Positions 1-12,900 are shown, counted from the first letter of the stretch. The stretch: 64,000 nt of DNA from Metopolophium dirhodum (GCF_019925205.1 NC_083562.1:12586001-12650000), one strand, 5' to 3'. Made by a program: numbers and translations. The notes: generated by a model not told the origin, from the sequence alone.

Positions 1-681
1 AAAAACCATAAAAGAACTCGCAGACAAAATATATCCAGGTATCGAAAACATCAAAGATAAATCAATGGACTGTTTATGTGGGATGGCCATCTTGACATCA
101 AATAATGATACAATAGGAGACATAAACAAAATATTATTGGACTCTTTCAAAGAACAAAACATGGAATACAGATCAGTGAATTCAGTACTGGAAATAGATG
201 ATGCAGTTAATTATCCGGTTAAATTTCTCAATTCGCTCAACCCTCCTGGATTTCCACTACATTTATTAATGTTAAAAATTGGTTGTCCTATAATGCTTCT
301 AAGAAATCTTAGTCCACCAAAATTGTGCAATGGGACACGTATACAGATTATTGGTCTACTAAAGAATTTTATAGAAGCTATTATTATGACTGGATCTGCA
401 AAAGGTGAATCAGTTCTTATTCTTCGCATACCAATGATACCATCAGATTATCCTTTCCAATTCAAAAGAATGCAGTTCCCTTTAAAAGTATGTTTCCTAT
501 GACAATAAATAAATCACAAAGGCAAACCTTGAAATTTGCAGGGATCGATATAAGAGAAGATTGTTTTTCACATGGCCAATTGTATGTGGCATGCTCCAGA
601 GTCAGTACGCCCACAAGTTTCGTTATTTTGGCACCAACAGGAATTACAGCTAATGTAGTTTATAGAGAAGTATTATATTAA
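1..681 (+). pseudogene. Helitron Pif1-like helicase, C-terminal fragment, frameshifted
   Basis: This is the end of a Pif1/RecD-like DNA helicase of the kind carried by Helitron rolling-circle transposons. In the intact family it unwinds DNA during transposition. An open frame runs 65-502 and carries the region just before the last helicase motif. The reading then moves to another frame at about 490-681, which contains MTINKSQRQTLKFAGID and YVACSRVS, matching the conserved TINKSQGQT and ALSRV-type motifs. The family's glycine in 'KSQGQT' is arginine here. The frame change near 490-500 and the missing N-terminus (no Rep/HUH domain in view) mark it as a dead copy, cut by the window edge. The Helitron 3' end follows about 120 bases downstream. 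The family call is confident; the exact frameshift base is not. Confidence 0.8.
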
Positions 682-796
682 CGGTAAAAACCAGCTTAAT
701 AAACAATTAATATATATGACATATTTTTTTAAACAATCCTATTTAAATTAAATTTAACTAGACAATATTTAATCTTACCAGATAACAACAATACAT

Positions 797-827
797 AAAC
801 CCGGCAACGACGGGTGATTCAGCTACC
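797..827 (+). mobile_element. Helitron 3' terminal hairpin
   Basis: ACCCG at 799-803 and CGGGT at 811-815 form a short GC stem, followed by GATTCAGCTA up to about 825. Helitron 3' ends have a short GC hairpin roughly ten bases before a CTRR terminus. Here the last bases read CTAC, so the terminus is slightly mutated or the boundary is uncertain. Position and orientation fit the helicase fragment upstream. Confidence 0.6.
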
Positions 828-959
828 TGTCGTCCGGAATAAACATAAATATTTGGTCGACACATGGATAGCTGAACTACACATTTTGTTTTACACTCAA
901 GGTGCTTTCGTACCAGGGTCCATAAGTATAATAAATCTAATTCAAAATAAGACAAGTTG

Positions 960-1900
960 ACCCTGCATGCGCACCGCGAATGCGTATTGAGAACGAAGAT
1001 TTTACTAATAAATCAAAACACTGATTGCAGCCGGGACAGGAACACGAGGTGTTGACACTACTGTCCCCAAGGTACATTAAAACACGCTGATTTACAAAAA
1101 CAAGATAACTGGTAATTTTGGCGGCACGGCGTGTACCAATAGCCGCAAACGCGAGAGCGAAAAACATCGGACGGACGAGCGGGTGAACGCGCACAATAAT
1201 ATTACAAACTTTAAGGGGGGGCGGACAGTGGCGATAGGGAAAAGGCTGAAATCTTGGTGAACATCTTGGTGGAGTACGTCTACGAAGGTTAGACAGAAGC
1301 AAACACAGCGTGCCATGTTCACCAACGACTTCCAAATTAACCGTTTGGTCCTCTTCCAGGCAGACCTCCGTCGACCAACAGACCGTGCTTCCGGGTATTC
1401 CGGGAATTCAGCAGGTACCGGCGGGACAGTCTTCACGCTGCCGTCGTACACTGGTGAAGTGGTGACTAATGGATTCGCAGTTCGGGAGACGACCGGAAAT
1501 GTTCGCTCCGTCGTATCGGTAGCTGCTGCAGGACAACTGCCGCGGTGATTCTACGATCGACGGCTAGGTCCAGCGCGTCAATCAACGAGATTTCCCAGAG
1601 TGCGTCTGTATTCGATGTCACGCGAAAAGGTGCAGCAGGCTCCGACGATGGTCCACCGATACGCACGTCCTGCAGTCTGTAGGTATACGGGTGAGTTCAT
1701 CCTCAATTCCGGCGACGACTCTTCTTTGCAGCGTGTCCGTGATGCAGTAACGGTGACCCGACCGACCGCGGCGATGATATTGAGGTTCACTACCAAATCT
1801 AGAACGTCAACTATAGATCGACTCTCGTTATTGGCATACAATTGTTGGAATTGTTCAATTCCTACTGTGGCGTCCATACCTACAGTATAAGACGTGATAA
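960..1900. other. GC-richer block with diverged tandem duplication, unassigned
   Basis: This block is clearly richer in GC and CpG than its surroundings. Open frames occur on the minus strand at 1578-1877, 1466-1666 and 1092-1451, in three different frames. The minus-strand translations share a pattern: 'DVLDLVVNLNIIAAVGR' with 'SSPELRMNSPVY' in one, and 'DALDLAVDRRITAAVV' with 'SSPELRIH' in the next. So 1690-1830 and 1461-1590 are diverged copies of about 230-base spacing. I do not recognise a protein family. It may be a decayed gene, a transposon fragment or noncoding tandem repeats. Confidence 0.35.
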
Positions 1901-2400
1901 ACGGACGACGAATAGAAAACTATATGAACAGGACGAAAGCTAAACACTTAACGACGGGTTTAAAAAAACTATTTGTTTCCTATACAATAATAATAAACTG
2001 TATGGTAGTACCTATATAGTGTATATTCAACATTGTGGTCAGTAATCACTATAGTTACATTGAAGCCTGCAGCTATATAATAAGTAGCAAATAGTTAAAA
2101 TTAAATCATATATTATAAATTATACAGTCTTTTAGCTAGCGTTCTTGATGTTTTATTCCATTTTTTTTTTTAGTACTGGTTCTGGTTCTTAATTATTTAT
2201 CTCCTTTCTTAAAACATTTTGAGTAAAAAAAAATCATTTTATCTATTTAAAAAAATTAAGATGCTAAGATAAAAACAATTAACAATGACTACCTGTATTA
2301 TTTTAAGATATATACGTGAATAATGTATTTCATAGAAAATAGGAAAATCTCTAAGGAGACATAGTACAAATAAAATAAAATATACAAAAAATTCAACTAG
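1900..2400. other. AT-rich spacer
   Basis: No gene or recognisable repeat was seen apart from short A and T tracts. The satellite array begins at its right edge. Confidence 0.5.
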
Positions 2401-5400
2401 TTACATAACAAAAAAAAAAAAATTGAAAGAGGGCGTTGGCACCTAACAGCAAATGCAATTTCAGGAACCAAAAAAAAAATGTAGAAGAAATTAAATAGTA
2501 GGAACACACATCACAAAGTACAAACTAAAATGCACAGAATCTTAAAAAGAAAAAAAATTAGTTCATTAAAGATGGATTATTCGTATAGCACCAGGTTATT
2601 AATATTTCAAAAATTCGACTAATGTTAAAATCATAAAAAAAAATTGAAGGAGGGTGTTGGCGCTCGCAGGCAAAAGCATTTTAGAAAACAAAAAAAAATT
2701 TAAAAAAAAAATATTATTGTAGGAATACACATTACAAAGTCCAAACTAAAACATCTAGAATCTTAAACAGAAAAAACTAATAGAAATATTTAGTTCAATC
2801 AAGAAGGTTTATTCATAGCGGACCAAGTTATCATTGTTCAAGTCTATACAAAAAATTCATTTAGAGTTACATAACAAAAAAAAAAAATTGAAAGAGGGTG
2901 TAAGCGCCCGCAGGCAATGCATTTTAGAAAACCAAAAAAAAATGTGGAAAAAATGTCACTGTAGGAATACACATTACAATGTACAAACTAAAATGCCCAG
3001 AATCTTAAAAAGAAAAAACTAATAGAAAAATTTAGTTCAATCAAGAAGGTTTATTCATAGCGGACCAAGTTATCATTGTTCAAGTCTATACAAAAAATTC
3101 ATTTAGAGTTACATAACAAAAAAAAAAAATTGAAGGAGGGTGTTGGCGCCCGCAGGCAAAAGTATTTTAGAAAAAAAAAAAAAATGTGGAAAAAATGTTA
3201 CTGTAGGAATACACATTACAAAGTACAAACTAAAATGCCCAGAATCTTAAAAAGAAAAAAAATTGGTTCATTAAAGATAGATTATTCGTATGGCACCAGG
3301 TTATTAATATTTCAAAAATTCGACTAATGTTAAAATCATAAAAAAAAATTGAAGGGAGGTTTTGGCGCACGCAGGCAAATGCATTTTAGAAAACAAAAAA
3401 AAATTAAAAAAAAAAATATTATTGTAGGAATACACATTACTAAGTCCAACCTAAAACATCTAGAATCTTAAACAGAAAAAACTAATAGAAATATTTAGTT
3501 CAATCAAGAAGGTTTATTCATAGCGGACCAAGTTATCATTGTTCAAGTCTATACAATAAATTCAACTAGTCCCATAACAAAAAAAAAAAATTGAAGGAGG
3601 GTGTTGGCGCCCGCAGGCAAAAGTATTTTAGAAAAAAAAAAAAAATGTGGAAAAAATGTTACTGTAGGAATACACATTACAAAGTACAAACTAAAATGCC
3701 CAGAATCTTAAAAAGAAAAAAAATTGGTTCATTAAAGATAGATTATTCGTATGGCACCAGGTTATTAATATTTCAAAAATTCGACTAATGTTAAAATCAT
3801 AAAAAAAAAGGTGGATAAGTGGATGTCGCTCTGCTGTACGGTAGGTTACAAGTGGGTCACTATAATGGATGGTGTTAAATTTGAATTCAATGATATAATA
3901 TGATTGTATAAGAAAAACGATTCTGAGCGAAAACGGTCAGTCACCCTATGATATTACCAAGTATATTTGATGATATTATTGTGAATAAAGTAATTTATAT
4001 ATAACCTATTGACGTGGAGCCTTGTTTTAAATTTTCAATCCTTAGCCATAAAAGTTAAACATTTTATAAATTTTTAACCACAAAATAATTAATAAATTAT
4101 AAATTTGATAAATGTTGTCAAAATTTGAACTTTAAATGCTTATAAAAAAAAATTGTGCAAATGTATTTTTAATATTTTTCAACTGCTATTAAAACGATAT
4201 ATCAGGAGTCTAATATTAAATTTTCACACTTTTTTACCCAACAAATAACAATTTATTGATATTTATAGAAAAAAAAACTAAAAAAATTGAAAACTGACAA
4301 TGTCCGTAAACAGCTCAAATAGAGTCAAAATATTTTCAAAATTGTATGGTGTATAGAAAATGCTAATATAAACATTCAGTGAAATTTTCAAGTATCTACA
4401 GTCATTCGTTTTTTAATTACAATAAAATAAAAAAATCGTTACATGAGAAATCGAGTAAATATCAAATGTTGTAAAAATATAAATTTCAGACGCTCATAAA
4501 AATTTAATTTAAGTTTCTTCTAGACATTTTTTTTTTGATAAAGGTAGACAAACTTATGAGTAATCTTATATTACATTTTCAAATCTTAGATTTAAAAAGA
4601 AAAATTTTTATGAATTCTCATCAAAATAATTTGCTATTTTTCGTGATTTTTCCGTATTTTGTCAAAATTTGAACTTTAAATGCTTATAATTAAAAACTGT
4701 GACTAAGGATTTTTAATTTTTTTCATCTGCCTTTGAAACAATAAACTAGGAGCCTTCTATTAAATTTTCAAGCTTTTTTACTCAATAGATAAAATTTTAT
4801 TGATATTTATAGAAAAAAAAACTAAAAAAATTGAAAACTGACAATGGCTGTAAACAGCTCAAAAAGAGTCAAAATATTTGGAAAATTTTATGGTGTATAG
4901 AAAATGCTAATATAAACAACCAGTGAAAATTTCATGCATCTACGGTCATTTGTTTTAGAGTTACACCAATAACCAAAATCGATTTTGTTAAAAATCGATT
5001 TTGCGTAAAAATTCCCGTTTTTCCTTAATTTTTCTTTTGTTTTTCACATCGCTTTTGAAAACTACTGGGAAATTAAAATTTTGACCTCCCCAATGCACCA
5101 ACGATATTCACTTTCCCATCGAACAAGATACTGAAGTCGAAAATCGAAGCATTATTTCGACTACTTATCGTGTACACAGACACAAAAATAAAAAATAAAA
5201 AAAAAATAAAAAAAAAAAAAAAAAAAAAACACACATCATTGTAAAATCAATACATTCATCATTTCACTCAGAATCTAAAATTGAAGGGAGGTTTTGGCGC
5301 CCGCAGGCAAATGCATTTTAGAAAACAAAAAAAAATTTAAAAAAAAAATATTATTGTAGGAATACACATTACTAAGTCCAACCTAAAACATCTAGAATCT

Positions 5401-8400
5401 TAAACAGAAAAAACTAATAGAAATATTTAGTTCAATCAAGAAGGTTTATTCATAGCGGACCAAGTTATCATTGTTCAAGTCTATACAAAAAATTCATTTA
5501 GAGTTACATAACAAAAAAAAAAATTGAAAGAGGGTGTAAGCGCCCGCAGGCAATGCATTTTAGAAAACCAAAAAAAATTTTAAAACAAATTTTATTGTAG
5601 GAATACACATTACAAAGTCCAACCTAAAACATCTAGAATCTTAAACAGAATAAACTATTCAAAATATTTAGTTCATTAAAGAAGGATTTTTCATAGGGCG
5701 CCAAGTTATCATTGTTTAAAAAGTATATAAGAAAAATTCAACTAGAGTTACATAACAAAAAAAAATTGAAAGAGGGTGTTTTCGCCCGCAGGCAAAAGCA
5801 TTTTAGAAAAAAAAAAAAATGTGGAAAAAATGTTACTGTAGGAATACACATTACAAAGTACAAACTGTAATGCCCAGAATCTTAAAAAGAAAAAATTAAT
5901 AGAAATATTAAGTTCAATCAAGAAGGTTTATTCATAGGGCACCAAGTTACCATTGTTCAAGTCTATACAAAAAATTCAACTAGTCACATAACAAAAAAAA
6001 AAAATCGAAGGAGGGTGTTGGCGCCCGCAGGCAAAAGTATTTTAGAAAAAAAAAAAAAAATGTGGAAAAAATGTTACTGTAGGAATACACATTACAAAGT
6101 ACAAACTAAAATGCCCAGAATCTTAAAAAGAAAAAAAATTGGTTCATTAAAGATAGATTATTCGTATGGCACAAGGTTATTAATATTTCAAAAATTCGAC
6201 TAATGTTAAAATCATAAAAAAAAATTGAAGGGAGGTTTTGGCGCCCGCAGGCAAATGCATTTTAGAAAACAAAAAAAAATTTAAAAAAAAATATTATTGT
6301 AGGAATACACATTACTAAGTCCAACCTAAAACATCTAGAATCTTAAACAGAAAAAACAAATAGAAATATTTAGTTCAATCAAGAAGGTTTATTCATAGCG
6401 GACCAAGTTATCATTGTTCAAGTCTATACAAAAAATACATTTAGAGTAACATAACAAAAAAAAAAATTGAAAGAGGGTGTTGGCGCCCGCAGGCAAAAGC
6501 ATTTCAGAAAACAAAAAAAAATGTGGAAAAAATGTCACTGTAGGAATACACATTACAAATTACAAACTAAAATGCCCAGAATCATAAAAAGCAAAAAAAT
6601 TGGTTCATTAAAGATAGATTATTCGTATGGCACCAGGGTGTAGGCGCCCGCAGGCAGTGCATTTTATAAAACCAAAAAAAATTTTAAAAAAAATTTTATT
6701 GTAGGAATACACATTACAAAGTCCAACCTAAAACATCTAGAATCTTAAACAGAATAAACTATTCAAAATATTTAGTTCATTAAAGAAGGATTTTTCATAG
6801 GGCGCCAAGTTATCATTGTTTAAAAAGTATATAAGAAAAATTCAACTAGAGTTACATAACAAAAAAAAAATTGAAAGAGGGTGTTGGTGCCCGCAGGCAA
6901 ATGCATTTTAGAAAACCAAAAAAAAATGTGGAAAAAATGTCACTGTAGAAATACACATTACAATGTACAAACTAAAATGCCCAGAATCTTAAAAAGAAAA
7001 AACTAATAGAAATATTTAGTTCAATCAAGAAGGTTTATTCATAGGGCACCAAGTTATCATTGTTCAAGTCTATACAATAAATTCAACTAGTCCCATAACA
7101 AAAAAAAAAAAATTGAAGAAGGGTGTTGGCGCCTGCAGGCAAAAGCATTTCAGAAAACAAAAAAAAATGTGGAAAAAATGTCACTGTAGAAATACACATT
7201 ACAATGTACAAACTAAAATGCCCAGAATCTTAAAAAGAAAAAACTAATAGAAATATTTAGTTCAATCAAGAAGGTTTATTCATAGGGCACCAAGTTATCA
7301 TTGTTCAAGTCTATACAAAAAATTTAACTAGTCACATAACAAAAAAAAAAATTGAAGGAAAACCAAAAAAAAATGTTATTGTTGGAATACATATTACAAA
7401 AGTACAAACTAAAATGCCCAGGATCTTAAAAAGAAAAAAAATTAGCTCATTAAAGATAGATTATTCGTATGGCACCAGGTTATTAATATTTCAAAAATTC
7501 GACTAATGTTAAAATCATAAAAAAAAATTGAAGGGAGGTTTTGGCGCCCGCAGGCAAAAACATTTTAGAAAACAAAAAAAAATTGAAATTAAAAACTCCA
7601 AACTAAAATGTTCAGAATCTTAGACAGAAAAAAACTATTCAAAATATTTAGTTCATTAATGATGGATTATTCAAAGTGCACCTTGTTATCAATGTGTAAA
7701 AAGTATATACGAAAATTTCAACTAGTCACATGACTAAAAGAAAATTGAAGGAGGTTGTGGGCGCCTGCAGGCAAATGCATTTTAGAAAACAAAAAAAAAT
7801 TGATATTAATTATATTGTGTGAATACAGATTACAAACTTCAAACTAAAATGTCCAGTATCTTAAACAGAAAAAACTATTCAAAATATTTAGTTCATTAAA
7901 GAAGGATTTTTCATAGAGCACCAGGTTGCCAATGTTTAAAAAAATGTATACAATTTCATTACCTAAAGATAAATTCATAAAAAAAAAATTGAATAGAAGA
8001 TGTGGGCGCCTGGAGGCAAATGCATTTTAGAAGGCAAAAAAAATTTTAGATGGCACTGGCTTATCAGTGTTTAAATAATCTATATAAAAAGATCAATAGG
8101 AATTAAATAACATAAAAAAAATGTGGAGGACGGAAGCCTGTAGACAAATTAACATCATAAAGCATACACAAATGAGATAAAATTAAACATTTAGTATTCT
8201 TTGAAGACTTACATATTTGAAAATATTCATATTAAAAATCAATTGAATTAAATGTATGAAAAAAAAATTGATAGGGGAACGTGGGCACCCGCAGGCAAAC
8301 GCATTTTAAGAGGCAAATAAAAAATTTTAAATAAATCATATGGCACCAGGTTGTAAATGTTTTAAAAAAAGAAATATATAAAAAAATCAAAAAAAATTAA

Positions 8401-8450
8401 ATATATAAAAAATTAAATTGAATGGGGAACGTGAGAGAACCTAGCCAGCC
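2400..8450 (+). repeat. Satellite-like tandem array, about 220/243-bp units
   Basis: A unit is repeated head to tail about twenty times. Its most constant part is TTGGCGCCCGCAGGCAAA, followed by GCATTTTAGAAAA, an A-tract, TGTAGGAATACACATTAC, CTAAAATGCCCAGAATCTTA and a variable tail. Units begin near 2421, 2643, 2887, 3130, 3350 and 3590. After an inserted element they resume near 5280, 5523, 5763, 6005, 6226, 6469, 6640, 6870, 7115, 7350, 7520, 7745 and 7985, then decay to about 8450. Two tail types alternate: one ending in ATTCGACTAATGTTAAAATC (about 220 bp), the other in TTCAAGTCTATACAA (about 243 bp). Two unit junctions, near 6635 and 7355, are internally deleted. Open frames inside units (for example 2834-3022 and 3076-3327) arise because 243 is a multiple of three, and are not believable genes. 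Confidence 0.9.
3809..5279 (+). mobile_element. Interspersed element 'A', near-complete copy inserted in the satellite
   Basis: An insertion of about 1.47 kb splits a satellite unit. The uninterrupted junction 'cataaaaaaaaattgaaggg' occurs at 3337-3357, so the insert can be delimited. It starts near GGTGGATAAGTGGATGTCGC and ends CACTCAGAATCTAAAA. It is AT-rich and has no coding frame. Internal blocks recur elsewhere: a TACGGTAGGTTACAAGTGGG head block, repeats of CAAAATTTGAACTTTAAATG, a GATTTTGTTAAAAATCG block, and a tail with ACATCATTGTAAAATCAATA. The internal modules themselves are partly duplicated (about 4090-4330 and 4660-4860). No clear terminal inverted repeat is visible. Other copies are listed separately. 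It is probably a non-autonomous element; its class is unknown. Confidence 0.75.
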
Positions 8451-8860
8451 TCTTTTCAAATTATATAGTATGTACACAGGTACTCAGTGTACTCCCAGAT
8501 ATAGCCGGTTATTGTCGAAAAATATTTATACAAAAAAATCTACTAGAGTTCAATGAATCGAAAAAAAAAATGGTTTGAGAAACCTGGGTGAAATAACACT
8601 AACTAAAAGAATACGATGGAAGCTAAATACTGCAATACATGTTAACTACAATCCAAAAACTAGGTATTGTTTACATTATAATAATACGAAAAATTATTAT
8701 GATCAGAGGTGTATCACCGTAATATATGTATAAGAAAATGTATAAAAATGAATGTAATTTATAAAGGATGCAAAGAAATTAAATGAGAAAAAGATCCTGT
8801 ACGGACTCTACTATGTGATTGTTATTTATGAAGGACATAAAATAATGTTTAATTTAAAAT

Positions 8861-8898
8861 AATATTGTGTTTGACTGTACCCAGCCAAACACAATATT
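8861..8898. repeat. Perfect 13-bp inverted repeat
   Basis: AATATTGTGTTTG (8861-8873) is mirrored by CAAACACAATATT (8886-8898) with a 12-base loop. No other feature explains it. Confidence 0.7.
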
Positions 8899-9225
8899 AA
8901 ATTACGAACTATAAAGTCTAAATGCAAATAAAAACATAGTCAAATATCTATCTACATTTTATAATTTGTTGTGGTAAAAAAATCATTAATTAATGTTGGC
9001 TGTATTTAAGTTTTTAATAACTATACTGGTACAACTCTAGCTGACAGTCTTTAAGACCGAGTTAAAAACTATGATAATTAGTTAACGTCGAATTTCCTGT
9101 CCTATCCTCACCTTACCTCACCTAACCAAATTAATAATATTTAAATATTTTCTTTCAATGTTATGTTTACAATATCGAATACCTTGATAGTTAGTAGGAA
9201 AAGATCATCGCAAAGCTCACGACCA

Positions 9226-9249
9226 GTGATGATAGTCGTCTATCATCAC
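9226..9249. repeat. Perfect 10-bp hairpin with TCGT loop
   Basis: GTGATGATAG (9226-9235), loop TCGT, CTATCATCAC (9240-9249). A short, perfect stem; function unknown. Confidence 0.7.
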
Positions 9250-11407
9250 CGTAGCTTCAACTAACCATAGGTTTACCTAGTATGACCTTCGTATGACTTA
9301 TTAGGAAACATAGAATAAAAAGATCCCGAGTTGCAGGTTGCTGAACTTAAGTGTTTGATTATCAAGTTGATTCTTTGATTGTTGACACCTTAATCCATGC
9401 TGAGGGGAAGGCAAATTGAGGCTCCTTTATATTGATAGTCGATACTCGATATAGGTATACTTTATTTGGCCTCAATTGTTCCCCTCGAAGACCGCTGATA
9501 TGACTATTATGATAGGACATCCATATCTTTATTATCTATGGTGGAGCCATATCCTGCTCACTCGAACAATTTGAAACACATAAAAGCGATCAACGAGTCT
9601 CTATTAATGATTTATCAGCATTCAGCATCTATCCTCTCACAACACACACTTGGAGACAACACATGCACATGAAAGGTTTTTTTTAAAACAACATTTTTAA
9701 TGATTTTTTTTAGCTTCATGTTTTTTTTTAAAAATTCCAGGATAATGTCGAGCATGGGAGAGCAACTTTATAACTTATTCAATTAATTTTATTTTGACTT
9801 ATTGAAACATGCTATGGAGGATGGCCCTATTGGTCGTCCAGTGTCCACAAATATTTCAATTCATTATATGAAATCCCAGCCCTGTCCCCCATACTCTGAT
9901 ATTAAAAGCCCAGCCCACCTTCATATTCTCTATGCAAAAAGTAAATTTAAGACAAATTTGTAAATCTATGCACGGTCTCTCTATTGTATTAATATTTGTG
10001 ATTTCATTAATTTTCAGTATTTTGCATAATTAGATTGGGAGAACTTAAGTCAATATCATTTACACAAGACTGCGACTAACACAATCATACTTTGATAAAA
10101 GTATATGATATAAGTACCTTCTATATTTGAATTAATCGTTTTTTTATGAGTATAGTACATTTCGTAATATTTTTTTATAATATTTACTGTTAGTGAAATA
10201 TTAAGTTTGTATTTCTAATATAATATATGTTATGATATTTATGGACGACACTTGCACCATGGCCCCTCGATATAGTAATGTGGCGACCCGGCACGTCTCT
10301 TTTAGATAAATGATTAAATACTTAATCAAGTCTTCCAATTTACTAAACATTTATGTTTTGTAGATAATTTGAAGAAAAATTTAAAATTGAAGAGAGACTG
10401 TGTGAATTAACAAAATTTGTGGTATGAAATGTTTATTTGAACACCTGTTATAATGTATTATATTGAACTTAAGTTAATTTTTTATATTGTGCTATAGTAA
10501 ACATTTGAACATTTATTACAATATACGTATATTATACATAGATTTCAAGTATGATTTTTTTTAGTTTTTTTTTTGATAGTTACCTACCTACTACAATACA
10601 AGACACTTTATTTTTATATTTTGAAGCAATATATGTTTTGGATTATTTAGATCTGTATAAATTAAATTTCAGGCCCGTAGTTTAGTATATTTAAAGTTTG
10701 TATGCTCAGAGTCGTGGAACCAAATTTGTTCAGACTCTACTAGAATTTTGTAGTTAAATTAAACTTAATACATTTTCCTAATATTTTAACAGAAATTATA
10801 GAGCTAAAAATATAGAAATAACTATATTATGTTACGGTCCATAGTTCATAGTTTTGTTTAATTTCTAATAATAATGCTTTTTAACATACTTTTTCATAAA
10901 TTAATATTTATTACAGTTGGCTTTTATGATTTGTTTGAACTATAAGTACGAATTTTTTTTGGGAGATCCCTATTATTACAACATTGTTACCAATATGCGT
11001 CTCACTGTACCCCGGTTCCCACTACAGATAAATCATAACTTATTACCAGGGCTGTGAATTAAATGCATTTACATGCTTTTTTGCTACACCGGATTCGGCC
11101 AAAATCTTATTTTACATAATATTTTTTTTTGGGTTAGTTCATATTAATTGCATGATTTCATGATTTCTCCGGTTCATCCGTTTAGAAAAATAAATAGGTC
11201 TCTACCTACCAAGTGTGTAAATAAAGAATTTTTTTTTGTAAACCAATTTGAATTATTATTTATTAATTTAAAAAAATTTTAATAAAAACGTTTTCATTCA
11301 GTATTTTTTTGAATTTTAAGTGCATACATGCAGACAAATATTTAACACTTTTTCATTGCATTAAATTCACAGCCCTGCTAATCAACTTTACTTCCAATCA
11401 TGATAGT

Positions 11408-11764
11408 TAAGAGGACGTTATACCCGCATGTGTTGTCTCCGTCTTACAAGTGCGTAACATAGCAAATTTTACGCTCAGCCAAACACGTTTAGCTCGTTAA
11501 TTTAAAAATTAGAGTGAATTGACCTCTTATAAAATCTAAAGGTAAGATTTTTATCTAGGCTACCTCATGGGTTTTTAGTATATTTTAATTTTAAAGCGAG
11601 TTATGAGTACTTATTTTAAAATGTATAAAAAATTAACAATTTTAAAATACTCATAACTCGCGTTAAAATTAAAATATAATAAAAAGCCCATGAGGTTGCC
11701 TAGATAATAATCTTACCTTTAGATGTCAAATTATCAACAATCAACTGCTTCTTCAACTTGATAA
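11408..11764. mobile_element. Foldback element 'F', copy 1, with 77-bp arms
   Basis: The left end begins TTAAGAGGACGTTATACC at 11408. The arms at 11533-11609 and 11648-11724 are near-perfect inverted repeats of about 77 bases: ATCTAAAGGTAAGATTTTTA with CATGGG and GAGTTATGAGTA, mirrored on the other side, with a loop of about 38 bases. The same end and arm sequences recur near 26975-27260 and 61438-61886. TTAA at the boundary is like piggyBac-type targets, but no transposase is present, so the superfamily is only a guess. The right end of this copy is unclear. Confidence 0.65.
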
Positions 11765-11767
11765 CAC

Positions 11768-11908
11768 TTAAGAGGATGTCAGATTTTTAGCGCACCATTT
11801 ATTTCTCTCTCTGACCCACGCACAATCATTTTAGTGTTTTCTTAATCGTACATTTGGTATGCTACGCGTGGATCAAAGATGGAAAACAAATAGTGCGCTG
11901 ACATCACA
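11768..11908. mobile_element. Second small foldback element adjoining copy 1
   Basis: It begins TTAAGAGGATGTCAG like copy 1. It contains AGCGCACCATTTATTT near its left end and AAACAAATAGTGCGCTGACA near its right, which are imperfect inverted repeats. GACCCACGC and GCGTGGATC further in also pair. It reads as a separate hairpin element of about 140 bases. Confidence 0.5.
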
Positions 11909-12900
11909 ACCAGCAACAGATCTTTTTATTCTATCCTATAAGTCAAGGCCGTAAACCTATATCAACTGATAACGGTAGTTTCAGCCAAAGAGTCAAGTGG
12001 CCTTTGCAATTCAAGATCCTTTCCTACGTATTCGGCGTTGTTAACATAACTATTCTACCTTTACACTTTTTCTTCCCCCGTCTCTCACAGCTATATACAG
12101 GTTCAGCCACTCTCATTCCACACCTCCATATGATCGGTATTCTGTCTATCCATCTCTTCTTCAGTCTTACCTACCCTAACCTTACAATTCTTTTTCATCT
12201 TTCCGTTTCATACACCAAGCATTCTGAAATCCTGTTGACCCATTTCCTTATATGCCCCATATCACACACTTCCTAATTCATATTCACTCAGTCTCTAGTT
12301 ACCTACAAGTCGTCGTACTTGATTATCGGTGAAAATATTTAAATATCATTGAGCTAATTCCCTACTCGAAAGAATTAGTAAATAAAATATCATACCTGAC
12401 CAATTTTCTAATTTTGAACACGACTTTATTGATAGCCGGAATAGTGTTATACCAGTATAATTGCAATACAAATAATTGAAAAGTTTCGGGCAATACATCC
12501 CCTGATCAATTAACAATAATAAAAAGAAACCTACTGAAAAATAAGAAAATACATTCCCCGTGACGGAATCAAAATCTCCTACAAAACTTAGTCTTCGAAA
12601 CACTGAAACGCTCACACATTTCAGTCTGCTTATGATATATTATTCCCAGTTGGAAAATGTTCACTGACGAATACCATTTCTGAAATAACACGCATCTTGC
12701 AGTAAAATGTTCTACAATATTCTAATAACCTATGCGTTACAGTCTACAGATATTATATAAACCTACCAATAAATACCTAATATTAATTTTTATTATACAG
12801 AGTTTGTATTTTTAAATGTTGTATTCAAGGATGTATTAGTTTTATTTTTATACCTAACAAAAATTATATTTATTCACAAGTCAGTTATCAACTAGAACTC
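11909..12900. other. No recognised feature
   Basis: Open frames of 89-90 codons occur on both strands (12004-12276 +, 12346-12615 -). Neither shows a family motif, and I do not consider them genes. The pyrimidine-rich stretch 12040-12290 has unusual composition and may be old transposon sequence. Confidence 0.35.

Larger units (their letters stand above)
8450..11400. other. Gene-free AT-rich region with two small hairpins
   Basis: No coding exon or family repeat was recognised. Two clean inverted repeats occur (8861-8898 and 9226-9249, listed separately). A few GC-richer patches near 9400-9500, 9850-9930 and 10980-11100 look like transposon debris but were not identified. Confidence 0.4.

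Noticed and set aside
2834..6203. Lys-rich frames repeated in the satellite (MFKSIQKIHLELHNKKKK..., MWKKCYCRNTHYKVQTK...)
   Set aside because: They recur because the unit length is close to a multiple of three. They are made of A-tracts and differ by frame-breaking changes between units.
12004..12276. 90-codon plus frame with hydrophobic stretches
   Set aside because: Pyrimidine-rich chance frame; no homology is recognisable and no splice context.
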